A stretch of DNA of 64,000 bases from an uncultured Pseudomonadales bacterium (GCA_951813295.1 CATOTI010000002.1:3606522-3670521); one strand, 5' to 3'. Shown: positions 49,762 to 59,455, counted from the stretch's first letter. The notes: generated by a model from the letters alone, not told the origin. Numbers and translations: made by a program.

Positions 49762-50250
49762 ATGACGTCGGTACAGATTGCTTCGGCAATGGATCACAAG
49801 CCCGTGGTCGTGAACCTGATGCAGCCTTACATTCACGACCTCAGCGAATTCGCCGGCGACCAGCTCGGTGAGGATGGACGTTTCGAATTGGGCCAGTATT
49901 TCGATCGCTATTGGATCGAGCCGCAGCGACATCCGTTCCTCATCCGCGCCGATGGTGCCTTGGCCGGGTTTGCACTCGTTGGTCGTCTAACGTCCGAGCA
50001 ATCGTTCCACTCGATGTCGGAGTTCTTCATTGCACGAAAGTACCGACGGTCGGGGGTCGGGCGCGACGCGGCGTTCCAGCTCTTCTCGACGTTTCCAGGG
50101 AAATGGCGGGTTGCCCAGGATGAAGGCAATCGACCCGCGCAGGCATTCTGGCGGCGGATCATCGACGAGTTCACCAACGGTGAGTTCGCGGAGGAGTGGT
50201 CCGACGCCCAACCCAAAGGACCCTGTCAGGTCTTCGCGATCAATGGGTGA
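49762..50250 (+). CDS. GNAT family N-acetyltransferase
   Basis: Acetyl-CoA-dependent N-acetyltransferase of 162 residues. The fold is visible from RADGALAGFALVGRL (beta4), SMSEFFIARKYRRSGVGRDAAFQLF, with the RRSGVG pyrophosphate loop of motif A, and KWRVAQDEGNRPAQAFWRRI (motif B). The target amine cannot be inferred. It is preceded by 109 bases with nothing recognisable and stands alone between unrelated genes, as is typical of accessory regions. The ATG at 49762 gives the usual family start. Confidence 0.82.
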   Translation: MTSVQIASAMDHKPVVVNLMQPYIHDLSEFAGDQLGEDGRFELGQYFDRYWIEPQRHPFLIRADGALAGFALVGRLTSEQSFHSMSEFFIARKYRRSGVGRDAAFQLFSTFPGKWRVAQDEGNRPAQAFWRRIIDEFTNGEFAEEWSDAQPKGPCQVFAING

Positions 50251-50371
50251 GATGTTCGTCCAGCACTGGACGTCGATTCGGGGAATCTAAAGAGCCGTCG
50301 TTCAGAATCGCGTCGCGACAGGCTGTTGCCGAGCCGAAGCGGCCGTTACCTGCGGGTTGGCACAGTCAAAC

Positions 50372-51094
50372 TCAATCAATAGTCAGCCGCACGCTGCAGA
50401 TGACTGTCGGGCCTTCGATCCGGGCGTGGAACGATGATGAGTCCGACGCCGCGAACACCAACGTATGAATCCGATCGCGATGGTATCCGCGAGCATCGGG
50501 TTCAACGAGAAGACGGGTCTCGCCGACCTGATAGCTCCCGTCGGACTGGCGATCCAGTTGCACGATCTCGTCGTATAGCGCGTGCGTTGCGCCCAGATCA
50601 GCGCTCGATACGTGCACCTCGGCAAGATCCGTCACATACCCATCCACTACCGGTCGAGCGTATGCGAGCACGCCAGGGTCCGTATCGTGCTGGATCGCCG
50701 CGTGGAAGTTTCCCCGGTTCTGCTCGGTCATGATGTGGGCCGATCGCCACCGACGTTCGTTCCCGTCCGCATCCACGCCGTGTCCCTCCCGGGCTGCCAT
50801 ACCTCGAACCTGCAGCCCGGCTCGGGCGACATAGGCATCGATGTCGCTACAGCCGAAAAACAACCCGGTGACGCCCTCGCCTTCATTCTCGATCCGCGTC
50901 GCGAGAAACCGGCCTCCCGCGATCAATTCCAGATAGGTGTTGTCGATACGAAACAGGCAGTTCGAGGTGCCCTGCGCTGGATGATCACCGCGCCATGACG
51001 GCTGCCGACCGAGAAAGGAGCCGAAGTCGTCAACCGCCGCATCGAGATCGGCGACGCCGATCTGAACATGGTCGAGGTGGGTAAGCTGGGTCAT
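50372..51094 (-). CDS. VOC superfamily / glyoxalase-like domain protein
   Basis: Protein of 240 residues with a glyoxalase-like domain. LTHLDHVQIGVADLDAAVDDFGSFLG is the usual first module, ending in LELI (YLELIAGG) that can supply a metal ligand. The second half has LAEVHVSSADLGATHALYD. Proteins of this form include dioxygenase-like and resistance-like members, and no reaction is assigned. The start is ATG 51094 (MTQLTHLDHV); a longer frame to 51334 has no homology. It is 79 bases downstream of the frameshifted nucleotidyltransferase gene on the same strand. Confidence 0.75.
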   Translation of the reverse strand: MTQLTHLDHVQIGVADLDAAVDDFGSFLGRQPSWRGDHPAQGTSNCLFRIDNTYLELIAGGRFLATRIENEGEGVTGLFFGCSDIDAYVARAGLQVRGMAAREGHGVDADGNERRWRSAHIMTEQNRGNFHAAIQHDTDPGVLAYARPVVDGYVTDLAEVHVSSADLGATHALYDEIVQLDRQSDGSYQVGETRLLVEPDARGYHRDRIHTLVFAASDSSSFHARIEGPTVICSVRLTID

Positions 51095-51173
51095 GACGAC
51101 TCCATCCCGAGGCGTCGAAGGAGTGATTTGGCTGTGTCGAACCGAAGCCGATCTCTGCTGACCACCCAAACCA

Positions 51174-52047
51174 TCACGGGAGCTTACGGTTCTTGTTCCA
51201 CTCAGCAAGGTTCCACGATCTGCCCGGTTCGTCGTGAGTCCGGACGAAAGCTTCGGATATCGGGCTCTCAGAGTAGAACCCCTCGGCGATAAGTTCCGTG
51301 AGTACATCGTGTAGGAGGCTCCGAAGGGTCTCAACGCGTTGTAGATAGCCGTCGAGGTCCGTCGGTCCGGTAATCGCGCGGGTCAAGCGCTCGTCGCAGG
51401 CGACTGGCAACCGCGGTAGCGCCAATAAATAGGTCATTTGCCGTTCCGGCCAGAACCTCCACGCGCGATTGACCGCAAACAACAGGTCGATGAGGAACGA
51501 GTACGCTGCGACCAACCGATCAAATGCTCTGACCGATCCCAGGCGTTGCCAGACCCGCTCTGGCGTGCCGGTCGCCAGAATCTGATCGAGCGATGTCACG
51601 GCCCCGTCGATCTTGGCCGTTCGCGTGCCGTCGTCGTAGCGCGTCTTCGCTTGGATTGTGGTCGCGATCTCGCCCGTGCGATCGAACGCGATCCACCCCT
51701 CGGCCAGTCCAGCCTTCTGCTCCTCCGTCCCAGAACGTTTCGTCGTCTTGGCACTGTTCAAAGTCCACGAGTTGCAGGTCGAGGGGGATCCCGCCGGCGC
51801 GGGCAACCTTGTCGTCGAAAACGCTGTGGAACGTGTTGTCGGCCGGGCGCCAGAGCGACTCGACAGGAACGATGTACCGGTCAAGGGGCGCCATGAACAC
51901 GAGCGCGTCGATATCGGAGTCCTCCCGCGCCGTGTTCGTTGCCACACTACCAACCGCCACAACGCCGACGACGCAGTCGTGTGGCTTCAGGATTGCTTCG
52001 ATTGCTTGGGTCAGTTGGCGGCGCTTGGTTGTGGTTGCAGTGGTCAT
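51174..52047 (-). pseudogene. Nucleotidyltransferase-domain gene with a frameshift
   Basis: From ATG 52047 the frame encodes VVGVVAVGSVATNTAREDSDID, the polymerase-beta-like GSx(n)DxD motif, and IPLDLQLVDFEQCQDD, then loses homology near 51722. The adjacent frame picks up with EEQKAGLAEGWIAFDRTGEI and continues to a normal C-terminus ending at 51174. The junction is around the run TGGGACGGAGG on the minus strand, where a one- or two-base indel would repair it. The restored protein would be about 290 residues. Either a recent mutation or a sequencing error could explain it. Confidence 0.75.
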
Positions 52048-52180
52048 TGTCGGGCGTTGCGGTAGGAAATCGGATGCTACCGTGCCGTCGGGGGATGGCG
52101 GCGGTAACTGCCGAAAGTGGACCCCGACCTGTCCGGAATCGATGAGAATAGCTGCGATACGTTCTTCTACCGAGGCGGAC

Positions 52181-53128
52181 ATGGCCCGAATCCCTCTCTT
52201 GGCGCTGGTCCTGATCGGGGGCTGCATGGACGGGACGGAAACCCATGTCTTCAAGTCGGTAGGAAGTCTCGGCATAAAGCTCGACATCCATCGCTCGACG
52301 ACGGGCAGTGAAGGCGCGCGACCGGCTGTGATGTTCGTCCATGGGGGCGGGTTGATAGCCGGGGGCCGCGACAACCTTCTTCCGAGTCACATAGCAGCGA
52401 TCAACAGCGTTGGGATCGATCTGGTTTCCATCGACTATCGATTAGCGCCGGAGACGCCGCTCCCGGAAATCATCACGGATGTTGAAGACGCCTGGTCCTG
52501 GATTCGTTCGAACGCTGAATCTTTTGGAATCGATCCCGATCGAATCGCAGTTATGGGGCACTCAGCAGGCGGCTATCTGGCGCTGGTTGGTGGGTTCCGT
52601 TTCGACCCCCGGCCAAAGGCCATCGTGTCAATCGCCGGATATGGCGATTTGCTTCACGAGGCGTTTGTCACGCCGAACCGGCACTATCTCGAAGCAAGGG
52701 AACCCGCCCCGGCAGAGGACGTGCAGCGAACTGTCGGCGCCGAGCCCATATCTGAACCAGGTCCAACGGATTCGATGCAACGCTTCACGGGGCGTGGCCT
52801 GTTCTATCTGACTCGACGCCAACAGGGCGATTGGCTGACCGTTGTGAGTGGCCACGATCAAACGGATCGCGATTGGTTCACGCCCTATATGCCTGTCCTG
52901 AACGTCTCACCGGACTATCCGCCGACGATGCTCCTGCATGGTGCGCCTGACATTGATGTTCCTATCGAGCAGTCGGTATTGATGCAGGAGCAATTCGTCG
53001 AACACGGTGTCGCGCACAAGTTCGTTCGCGACGACACCTGGAATCACGCGTTTCTTTACGTCCCCAATGACCCAACAGTGGATGAAGCATTTGGCCAGAT
53101 CGCGCGGTTCCTCAACCACCACCTTTAG
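52181..53128 (+). CDS. HSL-type carboxylesterase lipoprotein (alpha/beta hydrolase)
   Basis: Alpha/beta hydrolase of 315 residues. A short lipoprotein signal, LALVLIGGC, places the lipidated Cys at 15. The HGGG oxyanion motif is at residues 54-57, YRLAPETPLPE follows, and GHSAGGY gives Ser128 as nucleophile. The late HGAPDIDVP (Asp) and WNHAFLY (His) complete the triad. It fits the hormone-sensitive-lipase group, which hydrolyses short acyl esters. It starts 134 bases from the divergent nucleotidyltransferase pseudogene. Confidence 0.85.
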   Translation: MARIPLLALVLIGGCMDGTETHVFKSVGSLGIKLDIHRSTTGSEGARPAVMFVHGGGLIAGGRDNLLPSHIAAINSVGIDLVSIDYRLAPETPLPEIITDVEDAWSWIRSNAESFGIDPDRIAVMGHSAGGYLALVGGFRFDPRPKAIVSIAGYGDLLHEAFVTPNRHYLEAREPAPAEDVQRTVGAEPISEPGPTDSMQRFTGRGLFYLTRRQQGDWLTVVSGHDQTDRDWFTPYMPVLNVSPDYPPTMLLHGAPDIDVPIEQSVLMQEQFVEHGVAHKFVRDDTWNHAFLYVPNDPTVDEAFGQIARFLNHHL

Positions 53129-53297
53129 GTCCGCGCCCGGTCGAAAGCCAACGTGGACGAGCCTGCTCCGCCAAGCGCGGAGTCGATCCAAGGCGGACCC
53201 GGCTCTTACCGACGAGTGCTTTCGCTTGCCTGAACCGCTCGGATCTGTCGGTAAAAGTGTAGCCTCGGGACCAAGGGGCGTTCGAGAAGGTGGGTCC

Positions 53298-54032
53298 ATG
53301 AGAGCGATAGCGCTCGCACTCCTTTGGACTTCACTCATCCTGGGAGCACAGGCTATGGCCGAGGCAACGGCAGAGGAGGAAACGGCAAGCGGGATCCTAG
53401 CGGAGGCTCTCACAGAGAGTTCGACGGATGGATTGCGTTCAGCTCTCTACCTGATCCGCGAAGAGATCGACCGATCCACGCCACAGGGTATGTTCGCCTA
53501 CGTGTTAGTGACTCGCACCCTCGTACAACACGGCTTGAATCGAGCCAACGCCGATTCGGTCGCGGGCGATGACTACCGGCGCGTGCTACTGCCGGCGCTG
53601 TACAACCTTTCCGCGGACACATGGATTGGTTGGGGGGATGCCAACGAACATGCAGCAACGTATCAGCACTTTGGGCTCGAGGCCGCTGAACTCAACGTGA
53701 CGCTGCGCAACAGGCTCGGCCTCGATGCACGTCGGCGCGGTATGGCGTACTGGATGCAAGGCGCCCACCAGCTCGCGGCGGGCGATGTGAGCGGTGCTCG
53801 AGACTCGTTTGCCACGTGCCTGGAGCTGGCTGAGAGTAGTGCCGATGAACGCGGTGTGCTCATGAGCACCGGATGGCTCCATGTCGCCGCGATCCTGGCG
53901 GGGACAGACGAGTCAGCGGAGCTTGATGCCGTGGCCCAAATGCTGGCTGATACCGACGAGGATGGCGCGTTCTTTGCGGGGCAGTTCGATGCGGCGCTCG
54001 TGCGGCTGGCGCCAGTTTTCGCCGCGGATTGA
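53298..54032 (+). CDS. Exported helical protein, unknown
   Basis: I do not recognise this 244-residue protein. Signal peptide MRAIALALLWTSLILGAQAMA is followed by a mainly helical mature region. HQLAAGDVSGARDSFATCLELAESS looks like a single TPR-type helix pair. No catalytic motif. ATG 53298 is preceded by GAAGGTGGG. A gap of 169 bases separates it from the esterase; it converges on the serine hydrolase gene with 22 bases between stops. It may be a solitary accessory gene. Confidence 0.6.
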   Translation: MRAIALALLWTSLILGAQAMAEATAEEETASGILAEALTESSTDGLRSALYLIREEIDRSTPQGMFAYVLVTRTLVQHGLNRANADSVAGDDYRRVLLPALYNLSADTWIGWGDANEHAATYQHFGLEAAELNVTLRNRLGLDARRRGMAYWMQGAHQLAAGDVSGARDSFATCLELAESSADERGVLMSTGWLHVAAILAGTDESAELDAVAQMLADTDEDGAFFAGQFDAALVRLAPVFAAD

Positions 54033-54054
54033 CTCGCGAGCCGAGGTACCAGGC

Positions 54055-55710
54055 TCAGCTGCCGCTCCTATGCAACGCCAACGAGATACCGCTCGACTCG
54101 ATCCTGAACCCGTCCACCGAGCCGTTAGTGGCGCGCACGAAGGTGACGATACCGAGGCCGGGCGATGTGAATACGTCTGGCTTGAGTGGCGTCAACCGCC
54201 GCTCGTGTTTCATCCAGACGACTGAAAGCGCTTCACCGTCGAGTCTGATCAGGTAAGGCACGATGAGTTGATCGGTTCGGTAGCGTCCCGTGAACTCTTC
54301 GAGCTCGGTAGCGGTAGGCGCGTGGGGCTCGAGTCTGACGTACGTGTTTTCATCGGGCATGCCGCGAAACTCCGTGAACGCCTGGTTGTCGTCGCTGAAT
54401 TCGACCTCGGCGCCCCACGCGAATCGAAACCGGCTCGGGGACATTGGGAACATCTCCCAGGGCGTGCCCGCGTATTCATAGAACAGCCGCCCATCCCGGA
54501 CGTTCAGCCGCCTGAACTTCATTTGAGCAGCGTCCCAGAATCGACCTTCTTTGGCTTTCAGGTCCGAGTCATCGATTGGAAACGTGGTGCGTTCGGTGGC
54601 CGAATCTGCGTCGGGAACCCGGTCGAGTTTGTCACCGATCAACACATCTGCGACCTGATACGCCTTGGAAGCCGGATCGATGACAACGTTACAGAGAATC
54701 GCGACGCTGAATTGCTCGGCCGGAAAACGCGCGAGGTAGGCCCGATATCCCGCATCTGCTCCTGCATGGCCAATCACCTCGTGTCCACGATAGGCGGTGT
54801 GGTTCAGCCCGAAGGCGTAGTCGACGGATTCGCCGTTTTGGAGCTGTCCACGAGTGAGGAGGGCTTCCGCAAATCCATCGCCGCCGACGCGCCGGTCATC
54901 AAAGTTGCGCTGCCAACGTAGGAGGTCACGAGTAGTCGTCAACAACCCCGTTGAACCCACCGTGTCGTAGTTGGTTACAAAGCGTCGATACGATCCTTCC
55001 CTACGGCCGCGGCCGTAGCCATCGGCCCTGTTGGGGACGACCTCCAGGAAGTCATCACGAAAGAACGTGTGCGACATGCCGAGCGGCTGAAACAGTCGCG
55101 CGGAGGTGAACTCACGAAACGAATGACCCGAAACCCGCTCGACAATCTCTGCGAGCAAGACGTAACCCGTATTCGAGTACTGAAATCTGGAACCAGGTTC
55201 AAACAGAAGTTGGGTCTGAAGACCGAGTACGTAAAGACTGTCGCTTTGGAAAATACGGTCCAACGTAAACCGCCATCCGTTGTGATGAAGCAACTTCCTC
55301 TCGTCTGGCAACCCGCCCATATGGTGGATCAGCTGTCGGATCGTGACCTCGTGCGCGAAACGGGGTAGCTCTGGGAGGTAGTCGCCCACCTCATCGTCAA
55401 GCGACAGGAGGTCATCGTGGTCGAGTAGTGCCACGGCGGCGGCCGTGAATTGCTTTGCAACCGATGCAGCCAGGAAGACGGTATCGCCGTCGATTCGTGT
55501 GCGCTGCTCGAGGTTGGCCATCCCGTAGCCGCGGTCGTGCACAACTTTCCCGCGATGCGAAGCGGCAACAGCACATCCGGGACTCTGGTCGCCGTTCCAC
55601 TGTTCGAACAACGCATCGACGTCGTTGTTGGCAGCGCCCAGGCAAGCCAAACACGAGGCGAGGACGACGGACGCACACCTAATGGCCCGGTGTGTGATAC
55701 GCGTTGTCAT
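54055..55710 (-). CDS. Serine hydrolase, class C beta-lactamase/penicillin-binding-like
   Basis: Probably exported hydrolase of 551 residues; LASC at residues 17-20 could be a lipobox. The beta-lactamase-related domain has SVAK (Ser83-Lys86) as SxxK, YSNTGY (Tyr178) as YxN, and GHAGADAG as the HAG counterpart of the KTG box. A C-terminal domain of about 200 residues (FRRLNVRDGRLFYEY, EFTGRYRTDQLIV) is a lipocalin-like extension common in these proteins. Substrates include D-amino-acid peptides and esters; beta-lactam resistance is not implied. Its start is only 20 bases from an insertion sequence end, which may have replaced its native promoter. Confidence 0.85.
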   Translation of the reverse strand: MTTRITHRAIRCASVVLASCLACLGAANNDVDALFEQWNGDQSPGCAVAASHRGKVVHDRGYGMANLEQRTRIDGDTVFLAASVAKQFTAAAVALLDHDDLLSLDDEVGDYLPELPRFAHEVTIRQLIHHMGGLPDERKLLHHNGWRFTLDRIFQSDSLYVLGLQTQLLFEPGSRFQYSNTGYVLLAEIVERVSGHSFREFTSARLFQPLGMSHTFFRDDFLEVVPNRADGYGRGRREGSYRRFVTNYDTVGSTGLLTTTRDLLRWQRNFDDRRVGGDGFAEALLTRGQLQNGESVDYAFGLNHTAYRGHEVIGHAGADAGYRAYLARFPAEQFSVAILCNVVIDPASKAYQVADVLIGDKLDRVPDADSATERTTFPIDDSDLKAKEGRFWDAAQMKFRRLNVRDGRLFYEYAGTPWEMFPMSPSRFRFAWGAEVEFSDDNQAFTEFRGMPDENTYVRLEPHAPTATELEEFTGRYRTDQLIVPYLIRLDGEALSVVWMKHERRLTPLKPDVFTSPGLGIVTFVRATNGSVDGFRIESSGISLALHRSGS

Positions 55711-55767
55711 CCTAAGTTGGCCATGACTACTGACCTGGCCTGCTTGATTTCTTCGGACCAATCAAAA

Positions 55768-56613
55768 CTAGAGGATGGCGGTTGAAATTGCCTCCTGGGG
55801 CAACTGGTTGATGAACTCGTTGGGGGTGAGATAACCGAGGCTCGAGTGCGGCCGGACGGCGTTGTAGTCGCGGCGCCATTGCTCGATCAGGATGCGAGCT
55901 TCGCGACGTGTGCGGAACCATTCCATATTCAAGCACTCGTCGCGAAACTTGCCGTTGAAGCTCTCGTTGATGCCGTTCTGCCAGGGTTTACCCGGCTCGA
56001 TGAACGCGGTGTCGATGCCCTCCTGTCGTAGCCATCGTCGAACCGCGGACGCCACGAACTCCGGACCGTGGTCCGATCGAATGGCACGCGGTGCTCCGTG
56101 CAGACTCATCAGCCGGATGAGCTCGGCAATGACCTGGCGTGATCGGAGTCGACCCGCCACGTTGATCGACAGACATGCATGGGTGAACTCGTCCACCACC
56201 GTCAGGCACTTGAGTACCTGACCATTGGCACAACGGTCGAACACGAAGTCGATCGCCCAGAGGTCGTTGGCTCGTGTCGCCGGCCGAGGCCTCGGTTGCG
56301 ACGCCAAACGCCGCCTGGGGCGCTTCTTCGGCACTTGCAGCGCGGCTTTGCGCCACAAGCGATACGTTCGGTCGAAGCTCATTGGGTAGCCCTCGCGATC
56401 CATGAGCACCTGGATACGGCGATAGCCGAAGCGCGGACGCTGCGCCGCGAGGCGCTTCATCACCGCGAGAACAGGCGCATCCTTGGCCTCGAGACGTGAG
56501 CGGTAGGCGAGCGCCGATCGCGCCACGGAAACAAGGCGACAAGCCCGTCGTTGGGACAGACCCCGGCGTATGGCGTACATCACTTGCTGCCGTCGAACGC
56601 GGGCGCTCACCAC
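55768..56613 (-). CDS. IS3 family transposase OrfB (DDE integrase domain)
   Basis: Catalytic half of the transposase, about 281 residues from a GTG at 56613, but normally made as an OrfAB fusion. The HTH_21-like region RRFGYRRIQVLMDREG precedes the rve domain: AIDFVFD carries the first Asp, RSDHGPEF the second, and NESFNGKFRDECLN the Glu. It ends with SSLGYLTPNEFI, the family C-terminus. The run of six A then G (56619-56613 on the minus strand) is the -1 slippery site where OrfA ribosomes shift into this frame. All three catalytic residues are present, so it could be active. Confidence 0.9.
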   Translation of the reverse strand: MVSARVRRQQVMYAIRRGLSQRRACRLVSVARSALAYRSRLEAKDAPVLAVMKRLAAQRPRFGYRRIQVLMDREGYPMSFDRTYRLWRKAALQVPKKRPRRRLASQPRPRPATRANDLWAIDFVFDRCANGQVLKCLTVVDEFTHACLSINVAGRLRSRQVIAELIRLMSLHGAPRAIRSDHGPEFVASAVRRWLRQEGIDTAFIEPGKPWQNGINESFNGKFRDECLNMEWFRTRREARILIEQWRRDYNAVRPHSSLGYLTPNEFINQLPQEAISTAIL

Positions 56614-56870
56614 TTTTTTGCCTGGATCTCCTTCATGATCTCGACCTCGAGATCGCGCTCCGCCAACAGCTTCTTCAGCCGGGCGTTCTCTTGTTCGAGC
56701 TGCTTGAGCTTGCGCACGTCGTTGACGTCGCCGCCACCGTACTTCTTGCGCCAGGCATAGATCGTTTGTTCGCTGACCCCGTGGCGCTTGGCGACCTTGG
56801 GAACCGACTCCCGGTCCGTCTCCCTGAGGATCCGCACCATCTGCTCTTCCGTGAATCGACTCTGCTTCAT
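56607..56870 (-). CDS. IS3 family transposase OrfA (HTH, leucine-zipper)
   Basis: DNA-binding half of the transposase, 87 residues. MKQSRFTEEQMVRILRETD opens a helix-turn-helix with SVPKVAKRHGVSEQTIYAWRKKYG, then the coiled coil LKQLEQENARLKKLLAERDLEVE. The wording is typical of IS407 and its relatives. The stop overlaps the OrfB frame, and the slippery A6G lies five codons before the end, so a portion of ribosomes makes OrfAB. The ATG at 56870 is used; an upstream in-frame Met at 56900 is unlikely. Confidence 0.9.
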   Translation of the reverse strand: MKQSRFTEEQMVRILRETDRESVPKVAKRHGVSEQTIYAWRKKYGGGDVNDVRKLKQLEQENARLKKLLAERDLEVEIMKEIQAKKW

Positions 56871-57040
56871 GACTTCCTCCGTCGGAAGCCATCCTCTCAA
56901 CTATCGAACGGTCCGAAAATCGCCTAGCAGGTCAGACCTCCGGGTGCCGATATTGTGTGGAACGCAGACGGTCATGCCGACTCGTGACTCTAATCCGGCG
57001 TCCGCCATCGACCACGGCGTCGCTGCCCGCGGATAGAAGC

Positions 57041-57412
57041 TCAAAGATCGGTAAGCTGAAAAACGTTCCCCTCGGGGTCGACGAAATCCACTAGCCGGTC
57101 TTCGACGCTTCCCCACGTTGAGGTGAGACCGCGCTCGACCAGCTTGTCGTGATGATTCTTTAGGTCATCGACTCTGAAGACCACTTTGGTGGCGGCGTTC
57201 CAACGCACCGCCGGCGGGTTCGAGACCCGCGCACGTTGGTGCGGCAACGCCGCGTGCAGTGCGAACGTGTTACCGCCATCGATGAAGGTGACGAATTCGT
57301 CATCGCGGAGCGTGTTCTTTACGTAAGTCAGGCCGACGACGTCCCGGTAAAACGCCGTCATCTTTGCCATGTCGTTGGCGAACACGATCGGGCCTTTGAT
57401 CGATACAGCCAC
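57041..57412 (-). CDS. VOC superfamily protein
   Basis: Single-domain vicinal-oxygen-chelate protein of 123 residues. The first module is IVFANDMAKMTAFYRDVVGLTYV, the second ends LVDFVDPEGNVFQL, where Glu before GN is the usual metal ligand. The closest styles are glyoxalase/bleomycin-resistance-like proteins. Because GTG 57412 has GAGG 5 bases upstream and starts the first beta strand, it is preferred over a start at 57502. It lies next to the IS element end and is divergent from the GNAT gene. Confidence 0.8.
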   Translation of the reverse strand: MAVSIKGPIVFANDMAKMTAFYRDVVGLTYVKNTLRDDEFVTFIDGGNTFALHAALPHQRARVSNPPAVRWNAATKVVFRVDDLKNHHDKLVERGLTSTWGSVEDRLVDFVDPEGNVFQLTDL

Positions 57413-57564
57413 ACCTACCTCGTCGATCGGTTGCGTTTTTTGTAAACCTACACTACGACCGGGTTCCGCACCGGCCCGATATCGGACGTCTGCAGCCGAC
57501 AATAAGGCGACGAAACTCGTAGAGTCGGCTCAAACTGATGCCGATGTATCGACCAGGGCCTCAG

Positions 57565-58017
57565 ATGCTCAACATTGAAATCCGACCCGCGCGAGCGACC
57601 GATCTCGCTGACGTCCGGGCTTGCGCGCGTGACGCCTACGGGAAGTACGTCGAACGCATGGAACGCGAGCCCGCGCCAATGCACGCGGATTTCGCGAGCC
57701 AGATCGCCACTGGCCATGTGCACGTGGCCTGCGAAGGGTCGGCGTTCGTTGGTTATGTGGTCTTCTATCCGGAAGGCGACCACATCCATCTGGAGAACGT
57801 CGCGGTCCTTCGCGCGCACGCCGGTCGAGGAATCGGCAAGCAATTGATCGAGCACGTGGAGCGCTCGGCGAATCGCATGGGATTGATCGCCGTCGAGCTG
57901 TACACCAATGAGGCGATGACCGAGAACTTGGCCATGTACCCCAAGCTCGGCTACGTTGAGGTGGATCGCAAGCGTCAGGCAGGATTCAACCGCGTGTTTT
58001 TCCGCAAGTCCGTTTGA
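57565..58017 (+). CDS. GNAT family N-acetyltransferase
   Basis: N-acetyltransferase of 150 residues. LNIEIRPARATDLADVRACA is the usual N-terminus, LENVAVLRAHAGRGIGKQLIEHVE contains motif A with RGIG, and ELYTNEAMTENLAMYPKLGYVEV is motif B. An earlier ATG (57538) would add nine residues without homology. The substrate is unknown. It lies 116 bases before a double-GNAT pseudogene, and the two share a cassette-like accessory setting. Confidence 0.85.
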   Translation: MLNIEIRPARATDLADVRACARDAYGKYVERMEREPAPMHADFASQIATGHVHVACEGSAFVGYVVFYPEGDHIHLENVAVLRAHAGRGIGKQLIEHVERSANRMGLIAVELYTNEAMTENLAMYPKLGYVEVDRKRQAGFNRVFFRKSV

Positions 58018-58133
58018 CCGTTTGTAGCCGGGTCCAGAAGTAGCGTATGCGGGGACGGGCGGAGTGAGGCCGATGATTTCTTGACAGCACCTGACGCGAA
58101 TCTTTTTTTGCCTACCTGTCGAGAGATCAGAAG

Positions 58134-59110
58134 ATGCCTGCCACTTATTCATGCCCGTTTGAGCGACCGCTACTTGAAGACCTGCTGGCGATCGTCACCG
58201 CCAATGCGAACGATCGATGGCCCGAGGCCACGTATTTCCTGAATAGCGACGTTGCCTGGGGTCTGCCGGGCTCCGATCCCGAGCGCAACATCCGACTGTG
58301 GTACGACGAGCAAGGCATTGCTGCTTATGCCTGGTTCAACGCCATCGTTCCGGCGGAGTTCGACATCCGTCACGACATCGAATATGACGATCCCGTCGTC
58401 GACGAGGTGTTGAGTTGGCTCGAGGCGCGGCGTCTCGAACTCCCGCCAATGAACCCGTGGCTGCTGGATCTGAAATCCATGGATGACTGGCGGCAGGCGC
58501 TGTCGGAGCAACGCACGCAAGCTCCCGCGACTGAGGTCATCTCGCAGGTTCGGAGTCACGATCTTCAGCCCGACCGCATCGGGTTCCTCGAGGCCAACGG
58601 CTACGAGCGAACGGATCATTTTGGCTATCACCTTCGTCGTCGCCTCGACGACCCGATTCCGGCGATGAAACTCCCCGACGGATGGGAGATACGGCACGTA
58701 GAGCGACCGGACTTCGACAAGCGCGTTCAGGTGCACCGCGATGCATGGTTTCAGTCGGGTTTCTCGCTCGAGCGCTACCTGGACGTGCGAGAAGTCTCAG
58801 TGTTTGACCCGGCGCTCGATCTCGTCGCGGTGACACCGGAAGGCGAGTTCGCAAGCTATTGCATCGGCTGGGTCGACCACGCGAGCGGCGTGGGTTCATT
58901 CGAGCCCGTGGGAACCGCCGAAGCCTTCAAACGTCGCGGTATAGGCCGCGAAGTCCAATACGAAGGTGGCTTCGCCGCATGAAGGCCAAAGGGATGCACA
59001 GCGCCAAGATTGGCACGGCGGGATTCAATCAGCCGGCGTATGCGCTCTACACGTCTTGCGGTTTCGAGCTCGCCGACAAGAACCGTACCTACGTCAAGAG
59101 GCTCGTGTAA
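58134..59110 (+). pseudogene. Two-domain GNAT-like acetyltransferase gene with a frameshift
   Basis: The first frame encodes 282 residues resembling a tandem GNAT protein: an N-terminal degenerate domain (to about 170) and a second with EFASYCIGWVDHASGVGSFEPVGTAEAFKRRGIGREVQ, including motif A. It ends in TGA at 58982 just where the next segment is expected. Another frame then supplies LRRMKAKGMHSAKIGTAGF and NQPAYALYTSCGFELADKNRTY, the normal GNAT C-terminus. A one- or two-base indel near 58960-58970 (AAGGTGGCTTCG) explains it. Reading through the TGA gives no homology, so it is not a second selenocysteine gene. Confidence 0.78.
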
Positions 59111-59455
59111 GTCCTGGTCTGGTGGTGGCTCCAGCGGTCAATCAATCGCGCCAGGGATAGAAGGTGCGAGCCACACAAACAGGTTCCGTGGGGTCTCGGG
59201 AGTCTTCGAATCGTGTCGCCATCAATCAGCGAATTTAATCAGAGCTATTCTACAACAATAGGTATACAGTACCCCTGCTTAGGAACTCCGTTCCGGGTCC
59301 CCTCTCGAGCCTTACCCCTCGGCGGTTTATCCGCGATCCTTTCTAAACACGTAATCTGCTGACACGGGGTCAGCACGATCAAACACGCGCACGAAATTGA
59401 TTTACGTACGGAGATTCGCGCGTACAGAGACTCTTGTTGAGTCGGAGAATTTGAA
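59111..59455 (+). other. Gene-free leader upstream of the RNA-binding protein gene
   Basis: 345 bases without a coding frame I can support. It is less GC-rich than the surroundings after about 59220. A perfect 7-bp hairpin, TGCTGAC-acggg-GTCAGCA, lies at 59357-59375. GGAG at 59443-59446 is the probable ribosome site of the next gene. Long structured leaders are common before small RNA-binding or cold-shock proteins, so autoregulation is possible. Confidence 0.4.

Larger units (their letters stand above)
55731..56934 (-). mobile_element. IS3 family insertion sequence, IS407-like group, 1204 bp
   Basis: The element is bounded by imperfect inverted ends that start TGACCTG. The left end reads TGACCTGGCCTGCTTGATTT and the right end, on the other strand, TGACCTGCTAGGCGATTTT, both followed by CGGACC. 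Inside are orfA and orfB of the IS407 type. The bases flanking the two ends (CTAC left, GACC right) do not form an obvious target duplication, so the insertion may be old or the flanks have recombined. Confidence 0.85.

Noticed and set aside
58950-59110. TGA at the end of the double-GNAT frame as selenocysteine
   Set aside because: Reading through it gives no GNAT sequence; the true continuation is in another frame, so it is an indel.
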